The notes under the pieces: generated by a model
What the model was told of the DNA's origin: nothing
What the model saw: the letters and a program-made list of their open reading frames with translations, nothing else
Database searches by the model: none
Made by a program: the position numbers and the translations under genes
Part shown: positions 17,179 through 26,766 of the stretch, one piece after another
How the letters are laid out: each line of letters starts with the position of its first letter
How positions within the stretch are numbered: position 1 is the first letter of the stretch
Assembly (NCBI GenBank): GCA_016710285.1
Contig: JADJXR010000001.1
Coordinates: 3,598,501-3,662,500, forward strand
Length of the DNA: 64,000 nt
Reading direction: 5' to 3'
From: Chlorobiota bacterium
Lineage (GTDB): Bacteria > Bacteroidota > Ignavibacteria > OLB7

Positions 17179-19368
17179 ATGTCCTTATTCCAACGAACCC
17201 TTGTCACCAGCGCGCTTCCGTATGCCAATGGGTATATCCATCTTGGCCACGTTGCCGGCGCGTATCTCCCTGCCGACATCTACACCCGATTCCTTCGCGC
17301 AACGGGCCAGGAAGTGATCCATATTTCAGGATCGGATGAGCACGGCGTGGCCATTATGATCTCCGCCGAGGAAGAGAAATCCACCCCGCAGGCGATTGTT
17401 GATAAATACCACACCGCCAACGCCGCTGCGTTTGCCGGGCTTGGAATTGCCTTCGATATGTACGGGCGCACAACATGGCCCGAACACCACCAATCCGCCC
17501 AGGAATTCTTCCTTGCCTTGCACCAGCAAGGCTACCTTGTTGAGAAGGAGGAGGAGCAGTTCTATGACCCCGAAGCCGCCATGTTCCTTCCGGACCGCTA
17601 TGTGGAGGGGACCTGCCCGGTGTGTGGCGCGTTGGGCGCACGTGGCGACCAGTGCGACAACTGCTCCAGCACCTACAACCAAACCGAACTGAAGAACCCC
17701 ATCAGCAAGCTCACCGGAAAAACGCCGGAGCTGCGGACCACCCGCCATTTCTACTTTTCGCTTGGCAAGTTCCAGCAGCGGCTTGAGGAATACGTGGAGG
17801 GCCACAGCCACGACTGGCGGGATCACGTCCTGCAGCAGTCGCGAAGCTGGCTGAAGCAGGGGCTGGGGGACCGCGCCATTACCCGCGACCTCTCCTGGGG
17901 CATTGACGTCCCGCTGGCGGGCTACGACGGCAAGAAACTCTACGTCTGGTTCGATGCCCCGTTCGGCTATATCACCAACACCAAAGTGCTGATGGAATCG
18001 CGTGGCGATGCCAATGGATGGCGGCGGTGGTGGCAATCCCCCGACACCCGCTACGTTGCCTTCATCGGCAAGGACAACATCTGGTTCCACACCCTGATGT
18101 TCCCGGCAATGCTGATGGGCTGGAACGACCAACAACGGGAGCAGTATATCCTGCCGAACAACGTCCCGGCCTGCAATTTCCTGAACCTTGAGGGGAACAA
18201 GTTCAGCAAGTCGCGGAAATGGGGGATTGACTTGCAAGATTATCTGGCCCAATTCCCCGCCGATCCGCTTCGGTACACACTGGCGGCCAACCTGCCGGAA
18301 AACAAGGATGCTGACTTCACGTGGCGCGAGTACCAAGCCCGCACCAACAACGAGCTTGCCGACATCCTTGGCAACTTCGTCAACCGGACGTTGCAGTTTT
18401 CGGCGCGCTATTTCGACGGCGCGGTCCCGCCACTTTCGCCCGACTCGGCAAAAGAGGAAAGCCTTCTATCGCTTCTGAACGAGGACCTTCGCCGGATTGC
18501 TGCCGATGGCCGCACCGATGAGGAAGCAATCGAAGAGCTTTCCACGAAATATCTGAACTACCTTACCCGCAACGATGCCGTGATGCTGGTGGCGCTGGCC
18601 CGTGCACCGCACCGAATTGCCGATCTCTATTCCGCATTCCGTTTCCGCGATGCGGCCCTGGAGACGATGAACGTTGCCCGCGCCGCCAACAAATATTTCA
18701 ACGACTCGGAGCCGTGGAAAACCCGCAAGGATAACCCCGAACGCTGCGCAACCTCGCTGAATATCTGCTTGCAAGTGGTGCGCTCGCTGGCGGTGTTGTT
18801 CCGGCCAATCATCCCGTTTACTTCCGACCAAATTTTTGGGCTGCTGAATGTGCCGCCAACCGAAAACGACTGGTATTCGGCGGGGACGCTGGCAATCCCC
18901 ACCACTGCCCCCCTTGCCGAGCCGGTGATCCTGTTCAGCAAAGTGGAGGATGCGGTGGTGGAAGCGCAAGTGGCCAAGCTGGGCGCCGCCGCCGAGTCAT
19001 CGGGGGAGAAGCAGCCGATCCATGTTGAGCTGAAGCCAGAGGTCACGATTGAGGATGTGATGAAGCTGGACCTTCGGGTGGCAACGGTGCTGGCGGCCGA
19101 GCGGGTGAAGAAATCGGAGAAGCTGCTGAAGTTGCAGATCAGGATTGGCGACCTTCAGCGGCAAATTTTGGCGGGGATTGGGAAGGTCTATCAGCCGGAG
19201 GAATTGGTGGGGAAGAAGATTGTGGTGGTGGCAAACCTGAAGCCGGCCAAGCTGATGGGCCAGGAGTCGCAAGGGATGCTGTTCGCGGCAAACTCCCCCG
19301 ACGACGTTCCCACCATCGTCACGGTGCTAAATCCCGATGACGTAGATGATGGGTTCATCGTCCGGTAA
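17179..19368 (+). CDS. metG: Methionyl-tRNA synthetase
   Basis: The 729-residue class I synthetase charges tRNA-Met. The nucleotide-binding HIGH motif is HLGH (21-24) after ALPYANGYI. A zinc knuckle CPVCG...CDNC is near residues 143-158. The KMSKS loop reads KFSKS near 340, a common MetG variant. The C-terminal ~110 residues (IEDVMKLDLRVATVLAAERV ... VVVANLKPAKLMGQESQGM) are the Trbp111-like tRNA-binding domain that promotes dimerisation. Length fits the long, dimeric bacterial form. Confidence 0.97.
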   Translation: MSLFQRTLVTSALPYANGYIHLGHVAGAYLPADIYTRFLRATGQEVIHISGSDEHGVAIMISAEEEKSTPQAIVDKYHTANAAAFAGLGIAFDMYGRTTWPEHHQSAQEFFLALHQQGYLVEKEEEQFYDPEAAMFLPDRYVEGTCPVCGALGARGDQCDNCSSTYNQTELKNPISKLTGKTPELRTTRHFYFSLGKFQQRLEEYVEGHSHDWRDHVLQQSRSWLKQGLGDRAITRDLSWGIDVPLAGYDGKKLYVWFDAPFGYITNTKVLMESRGDANGWRRWWQSPDTRYVAFIGKDNIWFHTLMFPAMLMGWNDQQREQYILPNNVPACNFLNLEGNKFSKSRKWGIDLQDYLAQFPADPLRYTLAANLPENKDADFTWREYQARTNNELADILGNFVNRTLQFSARYFDGAVPPLSPDSAKEESLLSLLNEDLRRIAADGRTDEEAIEELSTKYLNYLTRNDAVMLVALARAPHRIADLYSAFRFRDAALETMNVARAANKYFNDSEPWKTRKDNPERCATSLNICLQVVRSLAVLFRPIIPFTSDQIFGLLNVPPTENDWYSAGTLAIPTTAPLAEPVILFSKVEDAVVEAQVAKLGAAAESSGEKQPIHVELKPEVTIEDVMKLDLRVATVLAAERVKKSEKLLKLQIRIGDLQRQILAGIGKVYQPEELVGKKIVVVANLKPAKLMGQESQGMLFAANSPDDVPTIVTVLNPDDVDDGFIVR

Positions 19369-19460
19369 GTTGCGGGTGGTGGAATCCATCGGTTTGTTGC
19401 GTAGATTCGGCCGCTGAAAATCTTGGAAAGAAGCAGTTGAACACAGCACGGAACCCACGC

Positions 19461-19712
19461 ATGGCACAGCAACAACGCCGCATCGCAAGCCTTACGCTCC
19501 GCTCGCTCCTGACGGAAAACGCCCCGTTACGCGGGCTTTCGGCCAGGGTGATTGGGCAACTTGTTCGGTACTACGGTAACTGGCGGCACTCCCGCGACTT
19601 AATCAGCAACCTTGATGAGTTCGGCAGCGCAGTGCCGCCGGCTTCCCGGAAAAACGGCGGCGGTGGTGCCTCGCCGTACTTCCCCACGCTCCGTTCCTTC
19701 CATGCTCGCTGA
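19461..19712 (+). CDS. Small basic hypothetical protein
   Basis: An 83-residue frame from ATG at 19461 (or TTG at 19437) encodes MAQQQRRIASLTLRSLLTEN ... ARVIGQLVRYYGNWRHSRDL. The first 60 residues are rich in Arg and probably helical; the end is Gly/Ser-rich. I recognise no family. It lies alone between metG and lysC and has the base composition of its neighbours, so it may be real, but there is no homology argument. Confidence 0.4.
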   Translation: MAQQQRRIASLTLRSLLTENAPLRGLSARVIGQLVRYYGNWRHSRDLISNLDEFGSAVPPASRKNGGGGASPYFPTLRSFHAR

Positions 19713-19751
19713 CCGAAATCTCCATCATCCATCCATGCCATCCTGCGTGCC

Positions 19752-21149
19752 ATGATCGTCGCAAAATTTGGCGGGGCGGTGCTTGACGGCGCGCCCGGCG
19801 TGCTGCGGGCGTGCTCCACTATCTGCTCCCTTCCTTCGCCGCAACTGGTGGTGGTTAGTGCGTTTGCCAAGGTCACCAACTGGCTGGAGCAGATTGCCCA
19901 CCGCGCCACCGAGGACTCCGCCGAAGCCTTCCGGCTGCTGCAATCGCTGCTGAAGCATTACGAAGGAATCGCCGCCCAGCTTCTTCCCGAGCCTGCCTAC
20001 TCCGCTTGGCTGAATCACGTTATCCCGTGGGCTTCCCGTTTGGATGAAATCATCCAGGGGCTTTCCATTGTTCGCGAGCTTTCCCCGCGCACGTTGGACA
20101 TGGTGGTCCATTATGGCGAACGCTATTCTTCCTCCATCGTGGCCGCCGCGTTGCAGCTGCAGGCGGACGTTCCGGTGATCCCGATTTCCGCGCTGGAGCT
20201 TATCATCACCGATGAGGCCCACCGCTACGCCCGCCCCCACATTGACCTGACGCGGGAACGGGTGGAGGCCCTGCTGAAGGAGTACCGGGGGAAGCAGGTG
20301 ATACTGCTGACCGAAGGCTATATCGCCCGCGCCACCAGCGGACAGGTGACGACCATGGGGCGCGAAAGCTCCTCCTACACCGCCACGCTTCTGGGGGAAT
20401 TGCTTGGGGCCGATGAGGTCCGAATCTACACCGACGTTCCTGGCGTGATGACTGCCGACCCGGCAATCGTTCCCGGCGCGATGACCATCCCCAGCATGAG
20501 TTACGAAATGGCCAACACCCTTGCCGAGCTTGGGGCGAAGGTTCTTCACCCACGCACGGTTGCGCCGGTTGAGCGCGCAAGAATTCCGCTGGTGATTACC
20601 AGCTTCCAGCAAGGGGAAACCGTGATCGCTTCCCAACAGCAGAACCCGACCACGGCGGGAACTCATCCGGTAGAAACTCAATCAGCAGAAACCTACTCGG
20701 TGGCATTGCTCCCCGAAGCCACAGTAATCACCATCGAGACCGAGCTTGCCAACGCCCAGCTTGACCCTTTCTGCCACGCGCTTTCTGCGGAGGTTCCGTT
20801 GCTGTGGCGGCATCACTTCCGCCGGAAGCATACGCTGGTGACGGCCCGGCCAATCGAACCAACCATGCGGTTGCCGTTGGAGTTGCTTCCGGAATCTACC
20901 CGTGTGGAAGTCCAGGAAGCGGCCGTTGTTTCGCTGGTTGGCCAGCATTCCATTGCTCCATCCCAGATGGAGTCGTTGTTCGGCATCATGGCGGCCCTGC
21001 CGGTGTTGGCGTTGCAAGGTGGGGTGGATTCCCGGGCGTTCAGCGTGGCGATTCCGCGCGAACGGGCATCGGCGATTGTGGGGCGGCTTCACGCGCTGAT
21101 TACGGGAATTCCGCAGCAACCGCTGCACCATGAAGTTTTTGTTCGGTGA
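19752..21149 (+). CDS. lysC: Aspartate kinase
   Basis: The 465-residue kinase phosphorylates aspartate, the first step to Lys, Thr and Met. The N-terminal nucleotide motif is KFGGAVLDG (5-13). The conserved GRGGSDYTA-type loop appears here as MGRESSSYTATLLGE (~205-219), followed by IYTDVPGVMTADP and LAELGAKVLHPRTVAPVERA. After ~300, ACT-like regulatory sequence follows, including VSLVGQHSIAPSQMESLF. It starts 39 bases after the small protein and is followed at once by the beta-barrel gene. Confidence 0.92.
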   Translation: MIVAKFGGAVLDGAPGVLRACSTICSLPSPQLVVVSAFAKVTNWLEQIAHRATEDSAEAFRLLQSLLKHYEGIAAQLLPEPAYSAWLNHVIPWASRLDEIIQGLSIVRELSPRTLDMVVHYGERYSSSIVAAALQLQADVPVIPISALELIITDEAHRYARPHIDLTRERVEALLKEYRGKQVILLTEGYIARATSGQVTTMGRESSSYTATLLGELLGADEVRIYTDVPGVMTADPAIVPGAMTIPSMSYEMANTLAELGAKVLHPRTVAPVERARIPLVITSFQQGETVIASQQQNPTTAGTHPVETQSAETYSVALLPEATVITIETELANAQLDPFCHALSAEVPLLWRHHFRRKHTLVTARPIEPTMRLPLELLPESTRVEVQEAAVVSLVGQHSIAPSQMESLFGIMAALPVLALQGGVDSRAFSVAIPRERASAIVGRLHALITGIPQQPLHHEVFVR

Positions 21150-21156
21150 TGCTTCC

Positions 21157-23088
21157 ATGCGCCTTGCTCCATCCATCTTCCTTGCCTTCGCGGCGTTGTT
21201 GGGATGCAGCGGGGCGGCCATTGGGCAGATTCCGATGCTTGCCGACACGCTGTTGCGCCCGCAATGGCTGATTGCCCGAACCGAACGCTACGTTGCAACC
21301 CATGCCACGTCGCTCTCCCTTGATTATGCCATTCGTGACCCGTCCCTTTTGGGCCACTTGCAGGGGCTGTTTGGTTCAACAACCACGCTAACGGCCAGCC
21401 GCCCCACCCGCGACCGTCTGGACGCACAGCTTCAGCTTTCCCTTCCGTTGGGTTCCGCGTTCAGGCCGTACGTTCTTGCCGATGGAGTGATGCTGAACGA
21501 TGCCGGCAGCACAACAAGCCATATCCCGGGATTGAACAACACCAGTGCCGGGTTCCTTGGGGCCGGGTTTCAGCTTAGCGATAGTGCCGCGCTGAACCAT
21601 CTTGGGGTTGCCGTTGGTGGCGGCTACAACCGCCAGCTGAACGTCCACCACAACGGGCTTGCTGCGGTGGCCAACGCGGCGGCGGCAATGGACCTTGCCG
21701 GATACGCCATCACCCTTACCGGCGATGGACGCTGGTACAACCTTCAACCCCTGGAAAACCTGAACGCCGCGCTCCTGTTCCGCGCCGCACGCCAGTTCGA
21801 GGAACGGGCCGTTGGGGAGCTTGAGCTTCAGTACGACCTTGCCCGCTCGGACCTCTATCTTCCCCGCGCCGAGGAGGATATTCTGGCCAATGGCGGAGCC
21901 AATTATCTGGGATTGGAGCGGCGGCAGGATCACCGGCTGGGGGTGGTTGCCCACGTGGAGCTTCCGGTGGTGGACCAGGTTGATCTGGCCATCAGCGGAA
22001 CCATTGCCCGCCAGGGTTACGGGGTGTTCGAGCGGGGCAATCTTCCGCTTCCAATCCAGCGCGAGCGGAACCCTTTTTTGGTGGATCGCCGCGATTTCTT
22101 GATCGGCATCTCGTCGCGGCTGATCTGGCTGCCGGAAAACGGAAGGGTGGAGTTGAAGCTGGACTACAACACCGCCGAGCAGGATAACATCGTGGAGGCG
22201 GTCGCGCCGGTCAGCGATGTGCTGCTGAAGGAGAAGCGGGAGACCAACGCGCTGAACGATTTTGTTTCCGAGCAGATATTGGCTTCGGCAATTGCCGAGC
22301 ATCAGTTTGGCGGCGGGGACACGGTGGGGGTGGTGGGGTCGGTTGGCATTTATCGCTACAACACCCCGCTGGGAAACCTGCTGGATTACGACGAGCAATC
22401 GCTTCATGCCGAGGCGTACTACCGGCATACTTTCAGCCCATTTCTTCAAGGAGGGGTAACGGTTCAGGCGTTTCTGACCCATCTGGTCTATCTTTCGGGG
22501 CGGTTCAGCAGCGATAATTCTTGGAATCGAATCTTCCGGTTTGCCCCCTCCGTCCGTTTCCGGCCCAGCAAGGGGGTGCGGAACGATGTGGTGGCCGAGG
22601 TCAGCGCAAACTACACCGAGTATGATTTCGAGGAGCTGTTCCAGGCCGTACGCGGGCGTTCCTTCCGCGAGCTTCGGCTGCGCGACTCCTTAACCGCGCA
22701 GATCACCAGCACCTTGTCGCTGTGGGTTTCGGGGGAGCTTCGGATCTCCGAACGGAGCAGTTTCAGTTGGGCGCAGTTTGCCGAAAGCCCGCTGGAGCGG
22801 ACGCGGATTGAGGGGGGGGAAGCGGGCCTTGCAACCGAGCGTTTTTCCGGACTCCAGATTGGAATTGGGGGGAAGTTCTTCCGGGTGAAATCATTCCGAA
22901 GCAATCCGCAAAACGTGCTGGAACCGTACTCCGATCGGGTCTCCTTGGGGCCAACGGTGCGTGTGGTGGCTGGGCTTCCCGCCGGAAGCCGAATCGAGCT
23001 TCAGGGGTGGTGGGAACATCAATTCAGCGACAGCAAACTAACCGGACGCACGCCTTCGTTGTTTCTGGTTGCCGGACTTCAACTTTAG
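21157..23088 (+). CDS. Putative outer-membrane beta-barrel protein
   Basis: From Met at 21157 there is a good signal peptide (MRLAPSIFLAFAALLGCSGA ... IGQ); the frame also opens at 21130, inside lysC. The ~643-residue product is dominated by alternating hydrophobic/polar strands with aromatic girdle residues (for example RVELKLDYNTAEQD, GVVGSVGIYRYNTPLG, RIELQGWWEHQF) and ends in LFLVAGLQL, the pattern of an outer-membrane barrel C-terminus. I cannot assign a family or substrate. It overlaps the next gene's start by 20 bases, suggesting co-transcription. Confidence 0.65.
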   Translation: MRLAPSIFLAFAALLGCSGAAIGQIPMLADTLLRPQWLIARTERYVATHATSLSLDYAIRDPSLLGHLQGLFGSTTTLTASRPTRDRLDAQLQLSLPLGSAFRPYVLADGVMLNDAGSTTSHIPGLNNTSAGFLGAGFQLSDSAALNHLGVAVGGGYNRQLNVHHNGLAAVANAAAAMDLAGYAITLTGDGRWYNLQPLENLNAALLFRAARQFEERAVGELELQYDLARSDLYLPRAEEDILANGGANYLGLERRQDHRLGVVAHVELPVVDQVDLAISGTIARQGYGVFERGNLPLPIQRERNPFLVDRRDFLIGISSRLIWLPENGRVELKLDYNTAEQDNIVEAVAPVSDVLLKEKRETNALNDFVSEQILASAIAEHQFGGGDTVGVVGSVGIYRYNTPLGNLLDYDEQSLHAEAYYRHTFSPFLQGGVTVQAFLTHLVYLSGRFSSDNSWNRIFRFAPSVRFRPSKGVRNDVVAEVSANYTEYDFEELFQAVRGRSFRELRLRDSLTAQITSTLSLWVSGELRISERSSFSWAQFAESPLERTRIEGGEAGLATERFSGLQIGIGGKFFRVKSFRSNPQNVLEPYSDRVSLGPTVRVVAGLPAGSRIELQGWWEHQFSDSKLTGRTPSLFLVAGLQL

Positions 23089-23527
23089 CAGGGGAATCAC
23101 ACAGGTGAACAACAGCGGAACCATCCTTCTTCAAAAGCGATTTTTCACCGACAAGGGGGAACTATCGTTGCTTCTGCGCGAGCTTGAGCGGCTGCGCCCG
23201 CAGATGCCGCTTAGCAACGACCAGTTCCACAACTTGGTGATTGCCATGACCGAAGCGGTCAACAACGCGATTGTTCACGGCAACCAGTTGGACCCCTCCA
23301 AATCGGTCTTCTACCAAATCTCCGCAACCGAGGATGGAGTTTTTTGCACGATTGAAGATGAGGGGGAAGGCTTCACGCTGGAAGACCTTGCCAACCCCAT
23401 CAGCCCCGAAAATCTGTTGATGGAAAGCGGGCGCGGGATGTTCATTATCGGCGCGCTGATGCGGGACCTGAAGGCGGTGAAAACCGAGCGCGGGATGCGG
23501 GTGGAGTTCCTGTGTGCCGCAGGGTGA
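23069..23527 (+). CDS. RsbW-like ATP-binding (anti-sigma regulatory factor / HATPase) protein
   Basis: This short single-domain GHKL ATPase has an N box (VIAMTEAVNNAIVHGN), a G1 box (DEGEGF) and a G2-like box (GRGMFIIGAL), matching the RsbW/SpoIIAB HATPase_c_2 group. Such proteins are serine kinases or anti-sigma factors in partner-switching regulation. The first Met (23069) overlaps the previous gene; GTG at 23105 (VNNSGTILLQKRF) is an equally good start. No sigma factor or STAS antagonist is adjacent. Confidence 0.85.
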   Translation: MPDFNFSRGITQVNNSGTILLQKRFFTDKGELSLLLRELERLRPQMPLSNDQFHNLVIAMTEAVNNAIVHGNQLDPSKSVFYQISATEDGVFCTIEDEGEGFTLEDLANPISPENLLMESGRGMFIIGALMRDLKAVKTERGMRVEFLCAAG

Positions 23528-23564
23528 GCTTCCATATCCCACCGCTCCCCGTGGCGCATCAACG

Positions 23565-24919
23565 ATGATGAACTCACCCTCTTCACCTCCTTTTTTGTGG
23601 GTTGGCGGCGCGGTCTTGCTTGCACTTGCGCCGCTTCCATGGTTGGGGGATTTGCGCGCAGAGTTCTGGAGCTATCTGGCCTTGATGCTTCTATCAACGG
23701 TGCTGCTTGGGGTTGGCTGCTGGCTGGGCTTCAGGGGAAGGGGCGGGGACCTTCCGATTCGCCACATTCTGCTGGTTGCCGGGCTGCTTCGCCTGGCCAT
23801 GCTTCCCATGATGCCTTCCCTTTCCGACGATGCCTACCGCTACGTGTGGGATGGGCGGCTGCTTCTTCACGGAGAAAACCCGTACCACGTCACCCCCACG
23901 GAAACAGCCTGGAGGGATGAGCTGTTCCAGCTTCAAGGCTACCCCACCACTCACACGATTTATCCCCCCGCCGCACAGCTTCTGTTTGCCGCCGCCGCTG
24001 CCGTTGGTGAATTTTTTGGAGGGGCTTGGCAATGGAGTTTCCTTGCTTGGAAGTTGATGGTGATCGCTGCCGATCTGTTGGCGGTGTACTTGCTGCTGCG
24101 GCTGCTTCGCGCGCAAGGGGTTCCGCTGGTGCGGGGGGTGATGTATGCTTGGCATCCGTTGGTGGTGGTGGAGCTTGCGGGCCAGGGCCATACCGACGCG
24201 TTGTGGGTGTTGGCAATCGCGCTTGGGCTGTGGGGGTTCGCTTCCGGGGGGGCGGGGAAGGGGTTGCCGGCGGTGGTGGTTGGGGGCGCGGCGCGGGTGT
24301 TTCCGCTTGTTGTTGCTCCGCTTTGGTTCCGTTTTTTGCCGCGCCGTCAGCTTCTTGTTGCGGTTGCTTGCGCGGCGTGCGGCGCGCTTCTGTTTGCGCC
24401 GTTTCTGACCCCGTGTCGGTGGAGAATTATGTTCGGGTGATGCTCCGGTTCACCAATTACTACGAGTTCAACGGGGGGGCATATCAAGCGGTGAAATGGG
24501 TGTTCGATGAACTCCATCTTCAGCCATCGAACAGGATAGCGGGGGGGATATTGTTAGGGGTGCAGCTTGCTGCGTTTGGCCTTCTTTGGTTGCTTCCGGT
24601 TGCCGAGCGGTCGGTGCGTTCGCTTGCGTGGCGGATGTTGCTGCTGCTCAGTTTCCAGATCGTGCTTCCGGCAAAGGTCCATGTGTGGTATTTCGTTGCC
24701 CCGCTGTTCCTGCTCCCGATAACGTGGGGGCGCGGGCTGCGTTGGGGGTGGTGGTGGCTTTGCGCCGTTGCCCCGCTGACCTACTTCGCCTACTCTGGCT
24801 TGGCGGTTCGCGAGCCAACGTGGCTGCTGGCCGTTGAGTGGGGCGGCTTCGCGCTGCTGGTGCTGGCCGAACAAATGCGCCGAAGCGCCGGTAGCCGTCC
24901 CGACCTGCGTCGGGATTGA
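23565..24919 (+). pseudogene. Frameshifted GT87-like membrane glycosyltransferase (two frames)
   Basis: Reading from ATG at 23565 gives many membrane helices and the GT87/mannosyltransferase-type segment LSDDAYRYVWDGRLLLHGEN plus IYPPAAQLLFA. At about 24,408 the frame runs out of sense (ending at 24440). The next frame continues perfectly: DPVSVENYVRVMLRFTNYY, GGAYQAVKW, LPAKVHVWYFVAPLF. Adding one base in TTTCTGACCCC would join them into one ~450-residue protein. Integral-membrane polyprenyl-phosphate-dependent sugar transfer is the family role. The last nine residues (GSRPDLRRD) and the stop lie inside the first copy of the adjoining repeat array. Confidence 0.75.
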
Positions 24920-25740
24920 TAAAAGGTCTTTAGCCTTCGGTGTGTCGTCACTGGGCCCCGATAAAGATCGAGGCCGCTACCCCGACAGAGTCAGGGCTGC
25001 TAGCGCAGTGGTAGCCGTCCCGACCTGCGTCGGGATTGATAAAAGGTCTTTAGCCTTCGGTGTGTCGTCACAGGGCAGGCTAAAGACCTGCCGCTACCCC
25101 GACAGAGTCGGGGCTGGCGGTGGAACAGGTAGCCGTCCCGACATACGTCGGGATTGATAAAAGGTCTTTAGCCTTCGGCGTGTCGTCACAGGGCAGGCTA
25201 AAGACCTGCCGCTACCCCGACAGAGTCGGGGCTGGCGGTGGAACAGGTAGCCGTCCCGACATACGTCGGGATTGATAAAAGGTCTTTAGCCTTCGGCGAC
25301 TCACTCTTGAGAAAGACAGGGCAGGCTAAAGACCTGCCGCTACCCCGACAGAGTCGGGCTGGTGGTGAGACAGGTAGCCGTCCCGACCTGCGTCGGGATT
25401 GATGTCAGGCTGGCGATGGAACAGGTAGCCGAAGGTCTTTAGCCTTCGGCGTGTCGTCACAGGGCAGGCTAAAGACCTGCCGCTACCCCGACAGAGTTGG
25501 GCTGGCGATGGAACAGGTAACCGTCCCGACATACGTCGGGATTGATAAAAGGTCTTTAGCCTTCGGCGTGTCGTCACTGGGCAGGCTAAAGACCTGTCGC
25601 TACCCCGATAGAGTTGGGCTGGCGGTGGAACAGGTAGCCGTCCCGACATACGTCGGGATTGATAAAAGGTCTTTAGCCTTCGGCGTCATCCTCGCAAGAA
25701 AGACAGGGCAGGCTAAAGACCTGTCGCTACCCCGACTGGG
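24891..25740 (+). repeat. Array of about eight ~118-bp palindrome-rich intergenic repeats
   Basis: Copies begin at about 24891, 25011, 25129, 25247, 25374 (short), 25425 (internally deleted), 25517 and 25634. Each full unit has three nested palindromes: CCCGAC..GTCGGG; AGGTCTTTAGCC ... GGCTAAAGACCT with ~20 bases between; and CCCCGAC-AGA-GTCGGGG. The central sequence alternates (CTGCG or ATACG), showing two subtypes. Single fragments recur at 26702-26760, inside the 27-kb duplication, at about 28,295-28,320 and at about 31,670. Weak frames through the units are repeat artefacts. Confidence 0.9.
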
Positions 25741-25837
25741 TTAGAGTAGATCGGCGCACCTGCAAACAACAAGGCCCAGCCAATAATGGCCGGGCCTTTG
25801 TTCTAAAAAAAACTTTGCGATGCTGTTGGCTGCGCAA

Positions 25838-26290
25838 TTACGGGTTGCGGCGGACGCTTGATTCCTGCGAGCTGCTGTTGCTGCTGCTTGGCGTGCGGCG
25901 GACGCTTGATTCTTGCGAGCTGTTGGTGCTTCCACCGCGGCGAACTTCCGATTCTTTTGCGGTGTTCTGCCCCGGGCGGCGTGTTTCCGATTCGGCTGGC
26001 TTATTCTCCGAAGGCTTCGCGGTGGATTTTGCTGCCGCGCCCTTGTCTTTGTCGCCGTGATCGTGGCCATCGTGGTCATCATGCTTCATCGCTGCCGAGT
26101 CAGGCTTCATTGCGGAGTCGGCCTTCGCGGTGTCCATCGGGGTTGGCGTTGGCATTGGTGCGGGGGCTGGCATGGTCATCGTGTCTTTCTTTGTGGTGTC
26201 GGTTGCCGGTGGCTCTTCCGACTTTTTGCCGCAGGCCACAAACGTCAGTGTGGTAAGGGCCAGGGTTAGGATAATCGAGCGTGTTTTCAT
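25838..26290 (-). CDS. Low-complexity lipoprotein
   Basis: From Met at 26290 (MKTRSIILTLALTTLTFVAC) there is a clear lipoprotein signal with Cys at residue 20. The ~130-residue mature part is disordered: Thr/Pro/Met-rich, then a His/Asp cluster (KHDDHDGHDHGDKDKG), then Ser/Glu/Arg-rich with a repeated SSQESSVRR near the C-terminus. The upstream in-frame extension to 26503 overlaps the tRNA-Val promoter region and is not used. The His/Asp cluster might bind metal, but that is a guess from composition. Confidence 0.65.
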   Translation of the reverse strand: MKTRSIILTLALTTLTFVACGKKSEEPPATDTTKKDTMTMPAPAPMPTPTPMDTAKADSAMKPDSAAMKHDDHDGHDHGDKDKGAAAKSTAKPSENKPAESETRRPGQNTAKESEVRRGGSTNSSQESSVRRTPSSSNSSSQESSVRRNP

Positions 26291-26485
26291 GGTTGGTTGT
26301 TCGGATAAACTTGAATGGTTGGATGCTTCTTGCATAAGCCGCCGCAAAGATAGCAGATGCAAAGCGAAGTGCTGTGAGGAATTTTCGCGCCCGAAGATTA
26401 ACCGTGGGATCAACCCCACCCTGAACCCCTTCTCGCCTAACGTTCTGCTACATATTCCCCCTGCGTAACGGCGTGCGTCGCGGGC

Positions 26486-26493
26486 TATATTTG
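26486..26493 (+). promoter_or_regulatory. Bacteroidota-type -7 element of tRNA-Val
   Basis: TATATTTG fits TAnnTTTG exactly and ends 12 bases before the tRNA. No convincing -33 TTG(G) is seen. Confidence 0.55.
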
Positions 26494-26505
26494 CAGCCCG
26501 CAAAC

Positions 26506-26579
26506 GGGGTTATGGCACAGTTGGTTAGCGCGCTTCCTTGACATGGAAGAGGTCACAGGTTCGAGTCCTGTTAACCCCA
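26506..26579 (+). tRNA. tRNA-Val (anticodon GAC)
   Basis: The cloverleaf has acceptor GGGGTTA/TAACCCC, an anticodon stem CTTCC/GGAAG around TTGACAT (anticodon GAC), a T arm ACAGG/CCTGT around TTCGAGT, and discriminator A. CCA is not encoded (the sequence continues CAAA), unlike the tRNA-Lys gene in this window. The D stem has one A-C mismatch. Confidence 0.95.
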
Positions 26580-26581
26580 CA

Positions 26582-26623
26582 AACAACGGCGATTCCGCAA
26601 ATGGAGTCGCCGTTGTTTTTTTT
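26582..26623 (+). terminator. Intrinsic terminator after tRNA-Val
   Basis: AACAACGGCGA (26582-26592) pairs with TCGCCGTTGTT (26607-26617), with TTCC/GGAG-type pairing inside, then an eight-base T run. Confidence 0.9.
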
Positions 26624-26701
26624 GATGGTGGAATCATTCTTTCCGCTGTGGAAGGGGGAAGGAATGCGTAATCTTTCCGGTATCCAAGCCGATATCATCA
26701 A

Positions 26702-26760
26702 GAAGGTAGCCGCCCCGACCTCCGTCGGGATTGATAAAAGGTCTTTAGCCTTCGGTGTTC
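26702..26760 (+). repeat. Solitary copy of the 118-bp repeat's left half
   Basis: It carries GGTAGCCGCCCCGAC, then GGGATTGATAAAAGGTC and TTTAGCCTTCGG as in the array at 24.9 kb, but without the right-hand palindromes. Confidence 0.8.
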
Positions 26761-26766
26761 AGGCCG

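Noticed and set aside
24891..25740. CRISPR array
   Set aside because: Units are ~118 bp and alike over nearly their whole length; there are no unique spacers of constant size and no cas genes.
24834..25744. Frames through the 118-bp repeats (VAVPTCVGIDKRSLAFGV)
   Set aside because: They repeat with the DNA unit and cross palindromes; no start signals.
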